Shown here: positions 45,046 through 55,981 of the stretch, one piece after another
Numbering within the stretch: position 1 is the stretch's first letter
How the letters are laid out: the number at the start of each line of letters is the position of its first letter
From: Incurvaria masculella
Lineage: Eukaryota; Arthropoda; Insecta; Lepidoptera; Incurvariidae
Length of the DNA: 64,000 nt
Assembly (NCBI GenBank): GCA_946894095.1
Contig: OX335642.1
Span: 23,261,021-23,325,020, forward strand
Direction: 5' to 3'
Notes under the pieces: model-generated
Told to the model about the DNA's origin: nothing
Seen by the model: the letters and a program-made list of their open reading frames with translations, nothing else
Databases searched by the model: none
Translations under genes and position numbers: made by a program

Positions 45046-48000
45046 CTGAAAGCGATACTCCAGCTGCGTGAGCTGAGTGGAGACGAAGCTGAGCGTGATC
45101 CGGTCTCGGAGGACTCCACCGTCGAGGACGCAGCCCGAGGACTGGAGCGAGTCCTGCTTCAGCTCCACGCGGTACGAGCTGATCACGAGGCCTCCCATAC
45201 TCTTGGAGCTGCTCTGGTGGCACCGCACGTGAACAAACATTAGAACTTCAGACGCTCAGGGTGATTATCTGTACACGTGATCGATGCGCTATTCACTTAG
45301 GCTGGAGTGCACCATCTTTAAGATATAAAAATCTTCTTTCTTCTTATGCAATTAACTAAGGACAGATACATATATCTTAACCATATCATTAAGCCAGTTC
45401 AACAGTTAAAACAGTTAACTAGAGAGGGTGCAATTCAATTTTAACGCAGGAAGCATCCAGAGTTGGCGTGTTCGCTTTAATACGCGGATTATCTCCGGAC
45501 TAAATCGATATTTGTATAGTAAATTTTGACAGTTTACTACGAATACGACTGTACGACCGTGGTGATTTTCGTTCGTGATTCAAATTCCAGGTAAAACTGA
45601 CAATTGGTGGTCTAGGGTTAATCCAAAGCGGTAATAAAAAATGTTTCGTGTGTTCCATCTCGTTCAATGTAACCCATCAATACAAACAAAATTCAATGAT
45701 ATAACCATAAAATATAAGAAAGGACATGGCAAGGAAATGGCATGTGTTGTGTTAAGTTATATTATGACAGGTAAGTGTAGTTTTAGCCAACTATATTTTT
45801 TTCAGCTAACTGGACATGTATAGCTAATACCAAGCCATCTGTCATGATATTACCCACCACCTGGGAACTAGGGGACATGCCAGGACCATCCTTATTTTGC
45901 TCGGCTTAATCGAACCGGATGGAAAACACGGACCATTTTCATTGCCGCTTCGACCGTCGCGTCGTTCATTCAATGCGACGGTACCAATATAAGAAAGGAA
46001 GAGGATCTACAGTTTTACGTGGAATCTGAGAGTCCAGCTGTCCCATAACATGGCGTTTACGGCAATCCGATCGACTGGCGTTTTCAAATGTTTTTGGAGA
46101 AATTGAAGAGCGCGCAGGGGGTGTTAAGGCTGTTCCGACCCATATAAAGTTGTTTGCACACATAACGCAAAAAGTATTGCACTTTAAGCCACGAATTAAT
46201 AATAAAAGTTTAATATAGTCATATTACTTGCAGCGAAAACAATTTCACAATTTCAGGATTATTGGTTTTGTTACAATTTATTTAAATACGATTTAAACGG
46301 TGTAAAACTTCTTATCGGCAATTACAACGAAACCATTAAACCTGAAATATATATGAATAATATGTTTTCGCTGCAACTACTATGGCTATATTTAATATTT
46401 TTGACGAATTCGTGCCTTAAAGTGCAATACTTTTTGCTTTCTGTGTAAAAAAAACATTGTATGGGTCGGAACATCCGTTTGATTTGACAGCTTACTCAAA
46501 GTCGCCATAAATACGTCGACGTTGCCGTTTCCGCTTGAAGAAGTGAAACCACATAACATCTAAAAAAAAAAGTATGGAGTTTGTAATTTTTACCTAACTT
46601 CGAATTTCCGTAAACGCCAATTTAGGTGATAACTGGGACTAGGAGCTCCGAACCACGCTAAATCGGAATATGGTTGACAACGCATAACCCAGCCGCGCTC
46701 AAAGTCGCTTCAACCAGCGTATCAAATCGCAAGGCTGACCAGGGAGGCCTCATAAATCTTTTACAATGGACTCGCCTACCCCTCCCTCCCCTACCCTCTC
46801 CGAGCAATATATGTGTAGCGGCCAGGTGAGTGACGGCAGCGAGCATGGAAGGACGAAAGTGGAAATCTAAACTCATTCTTGTGTCGGTAGCGTAGCTACG
46901 AGTTAGTGGAGAAAGTCTAAACGTAGTTAGAATTCGGAACGCGCAATATCGAATATTCGTGCACTAAAGAGCGTCCTGTGAAGCTCTTACGTGTCGCTGG
47001 AACTCGAGAAAATCAGTAGTGGCGAATTCGTAAGTGAACTCACTCGAGGCACCATAAAGTGGCAACGCCGGCACCATGCAAACGAGGTTCGGTTGCTACT
47101 CCCGCTGGTCACTCGACGATGGTGACTAATCGGAAAATGGTTACGTTTTTCTCACTTTACGGTTCACTTCGTTTTTTTTGCTCTCCTAGGAAGGTTTACT
47201 TGCCTTAGGGTCCGGGTAGGCAAGTGTGAGGTTCGTGTCCTGCCTAGGGAACTCCCACGAGCCGCCTCCCTCCAACATGGACTGCTGGCTGTCTGCAACA
47301 CGCAACGGCGAAGCTTACTCCCTCCTAGCATTCTCTATCTCATTTTTCATTAAATTTTATTTATTGAAACTTTTGGTCACGTACTTTGGGCACATTTCGT
47401 CACGAATGCGAGCTATTTCATGGTTCCGAATGTAGAACTATAGGTCCCCTTTCCCTCTAGGTGGTATGGTAAGTTTAAGCCCGCCGAGTGTTACCATCCG
47501 GGATGAAAAGATGTTCGAAGCGGTAATAAAAAAATGACCGTTTCTATCCAGATCAAGGTAACCGTGCTCATGAAGGAAAGCTCCTGACATAGTTTCTACA
47601 ATAATGCGGTTTTTTGGGCGAATATGCTAGTGGGTGTGGAATTATCAGTAAAAATACCTGGTGGTGCGCGGCAAAGACATTAAATAAGGGAAAAGGTTCT
47701 CAAAAGCGTTATGTCCACAACAAAAGGGTGCTCTGATTCTCTGCTGCAAATGATCCGGATAAAGGTTGGATAGGCAGGAAGAGAGGGTGAAAGTTCCACA
47801 CAGCAGCGACCATGGTAGAACCCTGAGCGACCCTGCAAATTATCTGTGGCACAGAGACTCCAAGCCAACGGTGAGTTCCATATGTGACTACTAGGCTTCC
47901 TATTATAATAGGTATCCTTCATTTAAAAATAAGAACATGTAATTTTAAGCGATTTGTGATATGTCATTGCATTGTAAAATAGACAATAACTTTTCCGATA

Positions 48001-49755
48001 ACTCGCATGCTGTTGTGGCCAGTTAACATCACAATTTCGTGAGAAATCAGAATTATGGTCTAGAAGTCGTTGCTGCAATAAATCGATTGTTTGAAACTCC
48101 GCGTTTGACACGATCGATTTGCAGACCAAATAATCTTACGAAATTCTGATGTCGTCTGATATTGATGATCATATGACCATCAAGATCACGCGATTTAAAC
48201 TCCTAATTTCAGGCCGATATCCCAGGCGTCATCGGTGAGATACAGCTACATCTTGGTCTAAAAGTCATCGAAATGTTCATTAATATTCATTAAAAGATCC
48301 ATGGACTCTCATCAGAGCTGCGGGGACAACAAGATTCGGACAGACACAACATTCAAAATAGATACACTTTATTTTTGAGGGGTTTGGCAACATTTCAAAT
48401 ATTTATTGTGTATACATTATTTAAAATCTTTAATGTGCCAACGACCAAGATTTTTACCAGACATATACTTGTTACTTTATTGAAAATTTTGCATTTTATG
48501 AACTTTTCAGCTAATTTGCTCATGAAAAATTTTGCAGCATCACTGTTAAAGTGGGTTTTCTTCCATATCTTATCTCCAACATTGTATTCGCTGTCTCTGC
48601 GACGCAAGTTGTAGCGAGCTGCATTATTTGCCAAAGACGTTTTTGAACTTCCGTGAAACTGTTTGCGAAGTGTTCTCGACATATTAATTTTTTGGATGAA
48701 ATATAATTTCAGAAATGTCATCATTATTCATCAGAGCTGCGGGTGCCACTCTGAGGAGAGACTCATTTGCCGGATATTTTATTCCATACTTAATCGGCTT
48801 AGGTATATTTTACAATGCAATAAATTCATCACAACTTGTTCAAAAAATATTGTTTTTTTTTATCAAAAAGTCCACTCTTATTGAGACATCATTATTATAC
48901 CAACAGGCATGGGAGGCCAATTCTTGCGCTAATTAGTTTACATACGGATTACACACTCCTGAATCATCACAGAATCAATAAATAACTTTCGATCCATTCT
49001 GGTGCATTAACAGATCGCTGTATGGGAATGGATATGTAATTTTTCATAAGCGCTGAATTCAGAAACACATGGAAATACTTACCAGACGGGAATACTACTG
49101 CCGGCGTATTTGGAACTATGCCGCCATAGAGTAATGCGTGCCGCAGGAAAAATTAGAGAAACATGTTAATAGTTAGGTATTTGTTTGATATTTTTCTTTG
49201 TAATTGATTTATTTTCAGTCAGGTTATCATTAGTTTCATTTAGCATTTAGATTAATATTATATTTTTATTTTAAAGCATTTGATCTGTAAATATGTACTC
49301 TCAGTATGTAATATATCTTCTGAAAGCACTCTTAATTCATCAACTCGAAATTCCCAGAATTGGGCTCCAGATATAGTTATAGAATGAATAATAGGGAAAG
49401 TGGCATAAGCAATATATGTTCCACAAAAATCTGATTAGAATAGTTCTATGTAGATTTCGCTGGTTAGCCTCAAACTATTACAACATGTCCTTACTAAAAA
49501 CCACTTACGATTTACCGAATCCATCATAACACAGTGATACGATTTTTCGTACAAATACGGTACGATCGGCTCCACTTCGGTCAGTTCACTATTCACTGAG
49601 ACGGACAAACTCCCGTTCACTGATATAGTGTAGTTCCTCCAATTGAATGTGATATATTTCAGAATATCCATGTTCAACTGAGGGTGGACATTGTTCAGGC
49701 ACAGAGTTATCAAAAGAAATGCCGGCAAAGCGATATTTTTCAAGTCACAACACAT
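45046..49755 (-). CDS. Two-exon gene for an unrecognised secreted or membrane protein
   Basis: Exon 1 (49755 to 49509) encodes 82 residues plus one base. A signal peptide (MCCDLKNIALPAFLLITLCL) is followed by an N-glycosylatable segment (NYT, NGS) ending SYHCVMMDSVN, then a consensus GTAAGT donor. Exon 2 (45245 or 45254 to 45046) supplies two bases plus 66 residues. These include MFVHVRCHQSSSKSMGGL, GCVLDGGVLRDRITLSF and QLEYRFQ, with a GTACCAG donor after CAG in phase 0. The two exons agree in phase (1) and strand. Exon 2 is GC-rich with coding-like bias. Cysteines and sequons suggest an extracellular or lumenal domain. The exons are 4.3 kb apart, so the link is inferred. I do not recognise the family. 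Confidence 0.5.
45255..45576. other. Presumed intron sequence, nothing recognised
   Basis: It lies upstream (minus strand) of the exon at 45046-45245. No repeat family is identified. Confidence 0.4.
45577..45690 (+). repeat. SINE body fragment
   Basis: It contains CCAGGTAAAACTGACAATTG, GGGTTAATCC, AAGCGGTAATAAAAAATG and TCCATCTCGTTCAATGTAAC, in the order of the SINE body. Confidence 0.6.
45806..46735 (-). repeat. SINE family, head type B, split by a foldback element
   Basis: The 3' and body part (45806-46028) contains GAACTAGGGGACATGCCAGG and GGATGGAAAACACGGACC and stops at CGTGGAATCTGAG. The head part resumes at CTCCGAACCACG (46649) and runs through CCGCGCTCAAAGTCGC to ATCGCAAGGC. The interruption is the inverted-repeat element at 46029-46644. 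Confidence 0.7.
46029..46644. repeat. Long foldback element of about 615 bp
   Basis: Almost the whole element is an inverted repeat with arms near 46029-46285 and 46300-46644. Matching blocks are GGCGTTTACGG with CCGTAAACGCC; TGTTCCGACCCATA with TATGGGTCGGAACA; AAAAGTATTGCACTTTAAG with CTTAAAGTGCAATACTTTT; and GCAGCGAAAACA with TGTTTTCGCTGC. There is no coding sequence. Transcription would give one long hairpin. Confidence 0.8.
46835..47106. repeat. MITE family E, copy 2
   Basis: It has GGCAGCGAGCATGGAAGGAC at the left, then CAATATCGAATATTCGTGCA, AGAGCGTCCTGTGAAGCTCT and TACGTGTCGCTGGAACTCGA, collinear with the copy at 20739-21041. Confidence 0.72.
47391..47632 (+). repeat. SINE family, type A body, head truncated
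   Basis: It has CATTTCGTCACGAATGCGAG, TTTAAGCCCGCC, TTCGAAGCGGTAATAAAAAA and AACCGTGCTCATGAAGG. The tail is diverged. Confidence 0.72.
47633..48394. other. No gene recognised
   Basis: The short minus-strand frames show no features. The sequence ATCAGAGCTGCGGG at 48311 recurs at 48732 on the other side of the integrase fragment. Confidence 0.45.
48395..48724 (-). pseudogene. Ty3/gypsy-type integrase C-terminal fragment
   Basis: The 109-codon frame contains NAARYNLRRRDSEYNVGDKI, then WKKTHFNSDAAKFFMSKLAE, matching the pattern YNLRRR...VGD.VW...H.LS.A...F.AKLAPK.. found after the catalytic core of insect Ty3/gypsy-like integrases. The catalytic domain, LTRs and other genes are absent, so this is a scrap of an old element. 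Confidence 0.6.
48935..49370. repeat. Dispersed repeat family H, copy 3, interrupted
   Basis: It has TACGGATTACACACTCCTGA, AATAACTTTCGATCCATTCT and ACACATGGAAATACTTACCAG. After about 250 bp of other sequence come AATTCATCAACTCGAAATTCC and CCAGAATTGGGCTCC. Confidence 0.55.
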
Positions 49756-50417
49756 CTTGACTTTGCCCTTTTCAATGTAACCATCGCTTTTTTTATTATT
49801 TTCTCAAAGAAGACACATGTTGGTATTGTCAAAATAAACGTGTTTGTGAGTTTATTAATTACATTAAAATACTTCGTTATCAACATTTTAATTATCGCGT
49901 TAGGATAAGAAATATCTTTTTCAACTAATCATTTTGTAAACGTCAACTTATCGATAACACATTGACAAACTATCCGTTTTCACACAATGCAAGATAAATC
50001 GTATTGTGTTGTAAACATTCTGTACAAGGCTTGTGTTTTTGCATATAAAAACATAGACTATAATTTTAGAGTACCGAGCCACGTACGGCAAAAACTTTAA
50101 ACTATGTATAACTTTGCGCGATAGATAGAAACACAAACGTGTCCATATATTCAATAAATTTCCTATAGTTCAAGTATATTTTAATATATTTAAATACTTT
50201 TTAATACATGATGTACAGGGCGAGCTTATCCCATTGCTATTTCTTGCAACTAGCCTACCTAAAAAGAAAAAAATACAGAGCATTTGATAATAAACATTAA
50301 TTCGAATTCGAATTTCGTATTCGAAACTTAATGATTAAAAAAATATAAAACACATTCAAAAACAGCAAATTTTCGCAATGATAAATCAATCAAATCATCT
50401 AAAAAAGTAACCTTCCC
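49756..50417. other. Upstream of the gene starting at 49755, nothing recognised
   Basis: This stretch should include the promoter of the minus-strand gene. No core element is evident. Confidence 0.4.
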
Positions 50418-50648
50418 ACAATTACTATGAGCTAGATGCCATGCCAGAACCTGCCTTATATGGCTGCTTTGAACTGGATGGAAAACACGACCTATGGTCA
50501 ACTTTCATTTAAATTATTAACACTAAGGCGACCTACGATTTTACGTAGAATCTGAACAATTCTTAGCTCCAACGGTGGATTGCGCCACGTGTTACCTAAC
50601 TTCTATGATTGAACACCGAGGCGTCGTGCCACTAAGCTGCCAAGCCTC
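50418..50648 (-). repeat. SINE family, head type B, diverged
   Basis: It has GAGCTAGATGCCATGCCAGA, GAACTGGATGGAAAACACGA, TTTTACGTAGAATCTGAAC and, at the head, GGCGTCGTGCCACTAAGCTG (A-box region). Confidence 0.7.
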
Positions 50649-52587
50649 AAAAATACATGAATTATAAAAAAACGTGGTACACAATAGTAAATTTCACACG
50701 AAGGACCACCAAAACCATCAATGTGGAAATGGGAGCCAAGCTCGAATTTTAGGTTCGCCCCATTGTTCGCCCATACAAGAATTGAGATCAAAATGGGTGC
50801 AAAGTTCTATGGATAATCCGGAAATGTATTTAGAAGAAAATTTGATTAACTAGATAATCATACAACAAACTAAAACACTATTTATTTATTTTCTGCTACA
50901 ACAATCGGAAAAGAACTTCTCAAACGTCGAATTATTTACACAAAGCAGATAACTAAGAATAAATGTAAGCTCTATATTTGACTTGATTAGTTTTCAACAG
51001 AAATAAAAACAGTAATTTGCATATTTATTAGCCAAATATGTACTTGAAAACTAAGCGCACTAGATGGGAAATCTCCTTACCACTTTTTATCTGAGCGAAA
51101 ATGACGCTCGCGTTGAAACGGTTACTAATTGAATGAATTATTCCTAACTCTCTACAATTTCTATAGCATTTCGCTATAACGTGACGCTTCCCTAAACCCA
51201 ACTGAAATGACAAACAGTTTGTCGTCACCGCCCTTCCACAAACCGCTATTTAAAACAGAACAGGAATCCTCTATCCAAAATTACGGCACTTAAAAAGGTA
51301 CCACATAGAGGGCGCTTCAACAAAAGACCCTTTTTACTGTATTTCTATGGAGAAGTCGCCCTACCCTCATTATAACTACTTAAACATTATTACGAACCAT
51401 TATATTCACACTTAGCTATTCTATTATACTATTGAATGTAGGTAGCGAAGGAATTTTAGTATCTGTGTGAAGGATGGATCTATTGTAATTGTTGGTGGGT
51501 GTGACAATATAATATTAGTGTGTTTGCGAACTTGACTGTAAAATTCAACTCATTTAAATAGCAGGGTGTGCTTCTGACGTTCTTATCGAAGATACAATTT
51601 TACAATTAAATTTTCGGAACCCTTTGAAAACTAGGTGTTAGGGTTGACCATTGCTTTGAATAAAATAATGAACAAGTGTTTGTATAACAATTGCTAGCTT
51701 ACCGTGATCGATATTCATAATGAAAAGTTTACTGCCTTTCACTCAGTGGAAGGAGTTTTCTTCAGGGTTTTTAGTCTCATTTAGTAGAGGCTGCCTTCTC
51801 GACAACGGGCTGAACGCTCAGCTCTAAGGGTGAAATTAGCAATTATTGTTCAGTTCTATAAAAAAACGTAATTTTTAAATAATAATCAAATGCCCTATTA
51901 TATGTTTGGTTAGGTTTTCACTGTTGTTCGACATATTATTATACGTGTACAGATAAAAAGTGACAGACAGAAACGTCGAGCTAAATAAGTAAGTTAAAAA
52001 CACTCTTTATCCGCAAATGTAAAATAATATATTCCCCCTATTGTCCGCTTGCCTATTAAGGTGTACTTTTCTAAAAAAAATTTTGATCCAGAAACAATAA
52101 TAAAATATGCATGAACGAAAAGATGTAATTTTTTCATATAAATAACAGCACATAAATGGCTACTATAGGTTAGTTTTTATATGAGAGCAATATACCTACT
52201 AGAAACTAGTTGGTTAAACTAGGTGTTACGCCAGTACGTATCAGTATACTAATTTCGTTGTGGACAACAGTTCAAACTTAATTAGAAAACGGCATGATAT
52301 ATAAAAATAAATAAAAGGTTATATTAAATATTTGCTCTAATCGGAAGTGTCTCGATTTAAAATAAAATGTGTTTTGTCTGTTTTAAAATATTTAAAAAAT
52401 TTAGCTTTTTTTAAATTTTTGAAAGTAACTAACGAATCTAGGGTCTAAGTTACATGTTTTTTTTTATTGCACCCTCCCTATTTTATGTGATGTTACTATT
52501 ATTTCGATACAGCTATTCTTATAAGGCTAAAATATCAATATTTCCAGTAAAGTACATATTATATTCCTATAGATCGTTTCAATTCAT
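50649..52587. other. No gene recognised
   Basis: About 1.9 kb of AT-rich sequence lack a supported gene or a repeat with another copy in the window. Confidence 0.45.
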
Positions 52588-53836
52588 GGTCGGGGAAAAA
52601 GTCTTTTCACATTATAGTATGTATGAACTTGTAATAAAATCTCTTTGGCTATACTATTTGTATCTGGCTGGTTTTGGTATCATTGAAAGTTTAAATTTTA
52701 AAGAACATAATTCCAAATTCAAATTAGGAAAATGTGTGATTCTCATTTGTTTTTCGTACTGTCAAAATGAGTGAAATTTTACTACAAAAAAGGTAAAAAT
52801 GCAACGCAAGCCGCGAAAAAAATTTGCGATGTTTATGGACCTAGTGCAGTGTCTGTGAGAGTAGCACAAATTTGGTTTAAGCGTTTTCAATCCGGAAATT
52901 TTGATGTCAAAGATGCACGTCGCTCTGGTCGCCCTATTACGGATAAAATGGATGCCATTTTTGAAAAAGTGGAGCAAGATCGGCATATCAGTAGTTACGA
53001 CGTAGCTGAAGAACTAGGAATTGACCACAAAACAGTTTTGGCGCATTTGAAAAAAACTGGGTACACAAAAAAGCTCGATATTTGGGTACCTCACGAGCTC
53101 ACTGAAAGAAACCTAATGAACCGTGTACTCATTTGTGATTCTTTATTACGACGTAATGAAACCGAACCATTTTTGAAGAAGCTGATAACTGGTGATGAAA
53201 AGTGGATCACGTACGACAAGAACGTGCGAAAAAGGTCGTGGTCAAAGGCCGGTCAAGCTTCACAGACTGTGGCGAAACCCGGGTTAACTCGCAACAAGGT
53301 GATGCTGTGTGTGTGGTGGGATTCGAAGGGCATTATTCATTATGAGCTGTTACCACCAGGCAGGACCATCGATTCTGAACTCTACTGCGAACAACTGATG
53401 AGTTTAAGCAAGAAGTTGAGAGAAAGCGGCCGGAATTAATCAACAGAAGGGGTGTGGTTTTTCATCATGATAACGCTAGACCTCACACATCTTTAGCCAC
53501 TCAGCAAAAACTAAGAGAGTTTGGCTGGGAGGTGTTAATGCATCCGCCGTATAGTCCTGACCTTGCACCTTCAGATTTCCACCTGTTTAGGTCTCTTCAG
53601 AATTCTTTAGGCAGTGTCAGGTTAACATCACGAGAGGACTGCCAAAACCACTTGCCGCGATATATTGATCAGAAGTCCCAATATTTCTATAGCAATGGGA
53701 TCATGTCCCTACCTACAAGATGGAAAAAAGTTATCGAACAAAATGGTACCTACATACTTTAGTTAAATGTAAATAAACCATATTAAAAAATGTTTTGAAT
53801 TTTCTTAAAAAATGCGAAGAAACTTTTTCCCCAACC
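52588..53836 (+). mobile_element. mariner (DD34D) transposon, frameshifted copy
   Basis: The element is 1,249 bp. The left end is GGTCGGGGAAAAAGTCTTTT. The right end read in reverse is GGTTGGGGAAAAAGTTTCTT, flanked by TA at 53837-53838; the left TA is mutated to AT. The transposase gene is disrupted by two single-base frameshifts. Confidence 0.88.
52767..53762 (+). pseudogene. mariner transposase, two frameshifts
   Basis: The natural start is the ATG at 52767 (MSEILLQKR). One extra base near 52793 shifts the frame. It then continues KNATQAAKKICDVYGPSAVS through the paired helix-turn-helix region (FQSGNFDVKDARRSGRP) and the first catalytic Asp (ITGDEKWITYD) to 53400. A one-base loss near 53403 shifts the frame again into the segment with HHDNARPHT (second Asp) and YSPDLAPSDFHLF (third Asp). 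I count 34 residues between the last two, so it is DD34D. The protein ends EQNGTYIL. It is inactive but recently so, since almost all residues are intact. Confidence 0.88.
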
Positions 53837-54389
53837 TAATATATTCTACAATGCGCTCTGATTTGTCATAATTTGTCCTTAGCTGGTTCAAAAATCACAG
53901 GGAAGTAAAACTGTCAAGAAACTTATTTTCAATAATATTTATTTGTGGATTACAGTGGTGTAAAAAACACTCAGCCCTTTAGGAAATGCGTTTTAATGTT
54001 AGGAACCATGCAGCGCTATAAGCTGAAAAAAGTTGAATGAAGACGTCGCTGCAGTTTTTAATGGAAAACTAAATTGAAAATGAACAATGACAATCTCCAA
54101 ACCGTTCAATTCAGGAAAAGACCATCTCTCAAATAAAAATCAATAATCCTTATTACCTCGTTTTTAAATATTTTTTTTTATTGAATCGTAGTGACTCCAT
54201 ATAAATACCGATGGACGCAACTCTTAACCTGTTTTTTGTCGCTTAACTTCTATCCCACCACTATCTTATTTATTACGTGTAACATCCTGCTGGACCTTTT
54301 ACAAAAAAAAAAAATCAATTTAGTTTACATTTTATAATTTCCACCCGCGGAATGGTTGTTTCAATTTACAGATAAACTCCGCTGTGCTC
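53837..54389. other. No gene recognised
   Basis: Nothing assignable lies here. Confidence 0.45.
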
Positions 54390-54475
54390 GTGTGGGTTAC
54401 GGGACGTAAAAGTAATACATTTCGGCCCACTGAATTTCTTTCCATGCATGTCGTAAGAGCAGACTAAAACATTCG
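54390..54475 (+). repeat. LINE 5'-end-like fragment
   Basis: The sequence GGGACGTAAAAGTAATACAT, CGGCCCACTGAATTTCTTTC and CATGCATGTCGTAAGAG is a diverged version of the 5' region of the LINE at 40453-44020 (there on the minus strand near 43940-44010). Confidence 0.55.
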
Positions 54476-54614
54476 TCGTTTGTGGTGTTAAGACGAGTCG
54501 GGTCGGGTCGCCATAATCCGCCTGCCTATGTTTATATGGAAATGCGTCTACTAGCGGATGTGCGAGTGGACGCGATGCGATGTGGCCCGCCCCGGTCCGC
54601 CTAATAGACTCGCT

Positions 54615-54725
54615 CCATTAGGTACTGGGACTGTAAAATGATTCAAAGGTATGGGTTATTGAGCAGATGGCGAAATTGAAAGGTTTGGCTGTTTGGTCCA
54701 GCCTTGCACTATATGTAACTACTTA
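54615..54725 (+). repeat. Interspersed repeat family C, fragment
   Basis: It shares GGGACTGTAAAATGATTC, GAGCAGATGGCGAAATTGA and TGGTCCAGCCTTGCA with the other family C copies. Confidence 0.6.
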
Positions 54726-55430
54726 CTTAAACATTAAAATGTATGATGAATGAAAAAACATTAATGGGTCAATCAAATTGTGATATGACAGTGTAGTTTG
54801 ACAACCAGAAGTTGATTAAAAAAATGAGATCAATTTTATTTACTTAGTTAATTAATCCTTGCTTTCGTTCGATTGTTCAAATATCACTAATTATTTTGCA
54901 TTATGATGTATGTATCCATGTATCTCAATCCCTTTATATTTATTAAGGCGTAAAATCGACGTTTTCAAATGTCTAATAGACTTGTGCATTTTTGCCATGG
55001 AGGTGAAGAAATAACTCACCTCCATAATTTTTGCTCATTAAATGTTTTGTGTATTTGTTCGTGGTTGGGGTACAACGAGTTTTGGGGTCAGCTTCGATCA
55101 TTTCTATGTTCCAAGAAATGCTTCCAAAAAATAGTTTATTCGTAGATTTCGACATAATGTTTTTCTGCTGTATCGTCATTCGAACCTTCGCTCCGATCTC
55201 CGTCCTGCGGTGTGAACGCGATCAAGCCACGTGGTCAATCAACATGTGAATCACGAACTCGTTCGGCCTTACGCAGTTTCGTTCTGCATAACTCAGCTCA
55301 CTTGACCGTGTGTCACTTTGACCTCCGTTTATCGCTTCGCTTCAAATGAAGCCAGTCGCTTCCTATCTGGACCGGAGTTCGGTCGGTGGATTATTCATTT
55401 CCCAGTGAAGCAAGGTAAACGAACAAAAAA
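54726..55430. other. Upstream region of the MBF2-family gene
   Basis: It contains the second hairpin, ATGGAGGTGA with TCACCTCCAT, at 54997-55025. GC content rises from about 55180. The promoter of the gene at 55431 is presumably within the last few hundred bases, but no TATA box stands out. Confidence 0.4.
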
Positions 55431-55781
55431 ATGGCGCCCAGGATAATCTTACTCCTGACGTTCGCCACGACGCTAGTGTGCCTTTCGAAAGCTCACACCG
55501 TCATTGTTGGGGAGATGTTTGGCCCGAACAGCCCCACGCGACTGATATATCAGAAATTGGTGGAGCTCGACGGATATCCGTTAATAAAGCGGGTAAAGGA
55601 GGAGTACTACGAATACCCGAATCAAGGACTTCAGATCAAGGGGATCGCTATACGGGACCTGAAGAACAGCCAAGCGGAGGCCTCCATCACCCGCGGAGGT
55701 CTAGGTTATAGTTTCGTGAACATCAAGCTGAAGAGTGAACGAGGTTCCGGTCTGAAGTACTCTATCGAAATATATGCTTAA
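55431..55781 (+). CDS. MBF2-family secreted protein
   Basis: The product is 116 residues with a signal peptide (about residues 1-21, ending SKA before HT) and a mature domain of about 95 residues. The C-terminal block ASITRGGLGYSFVNIKLKSE and RGSGLKYSIEIYA is the hallmark of the MBF2 family (IT.GG.G...V.L..KS.RG.G....V.IY). The first described member, Bombyx MBF2, is about the same length and was reported as a coactivator for FTZ-F1; many insect paralogues have signal peptides and unknown extracellular roles. The start codon has a good context (AAAAAAATGG). The frame is uninterrupted, so the coding region appears to be a single exon. An ATTAAA polyadenylation-like signal lies at 55970-55975. 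Nothing else in the window works with it. Confidence 0.85.
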   Translation: MAPRIILLLTFATTLVCLSKAHTVIVGEMFGPNSPTRLIYQKLVELDGYPLIKRVKEEYYEYPNQGLQIKGIAIRDLKNSQAEASITRGGLGYSFVNIKLKSERGSGLKYSIEIYA

Positions 55782-55969
55782 TTTGCGGTGATATTCTGCT
55801 GTGACCTCGTGAAGAACGGAACTGTGCAACGGCATCACCGTAACCGCTATATATTAGACATTAGCCCCCGTACGTTTTCCTTGCAAATGCCAATGCCTAC
55901 TGTGGCGTTTACATGCGTGCGCTCCTTACATGTAATGTAAATCAGTATGTAAATCAGTATGTTTGTAAA

Positions 55970-55975
55970 ATTAAA
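55970..55975 (+). promoter_or_regulatory. Variant polyadenylation signal (ATTAAA)
   Basis: The ATTAAA hexamer lies 189 bp after the MBF2-family stop codon. A 12-bp direct repeat, GTAAATCAGTAT, precedes it. It is inferred from sequence only. Confidence 0.4.
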
Positions 55976-55981
55976 ACATAA

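Noticed and set aside
48395..48724. Integrase fragment as evidence of a complete LTR element
   Set aside because: No LTR pair, protease, RT or catalytic integrase core was found around it.
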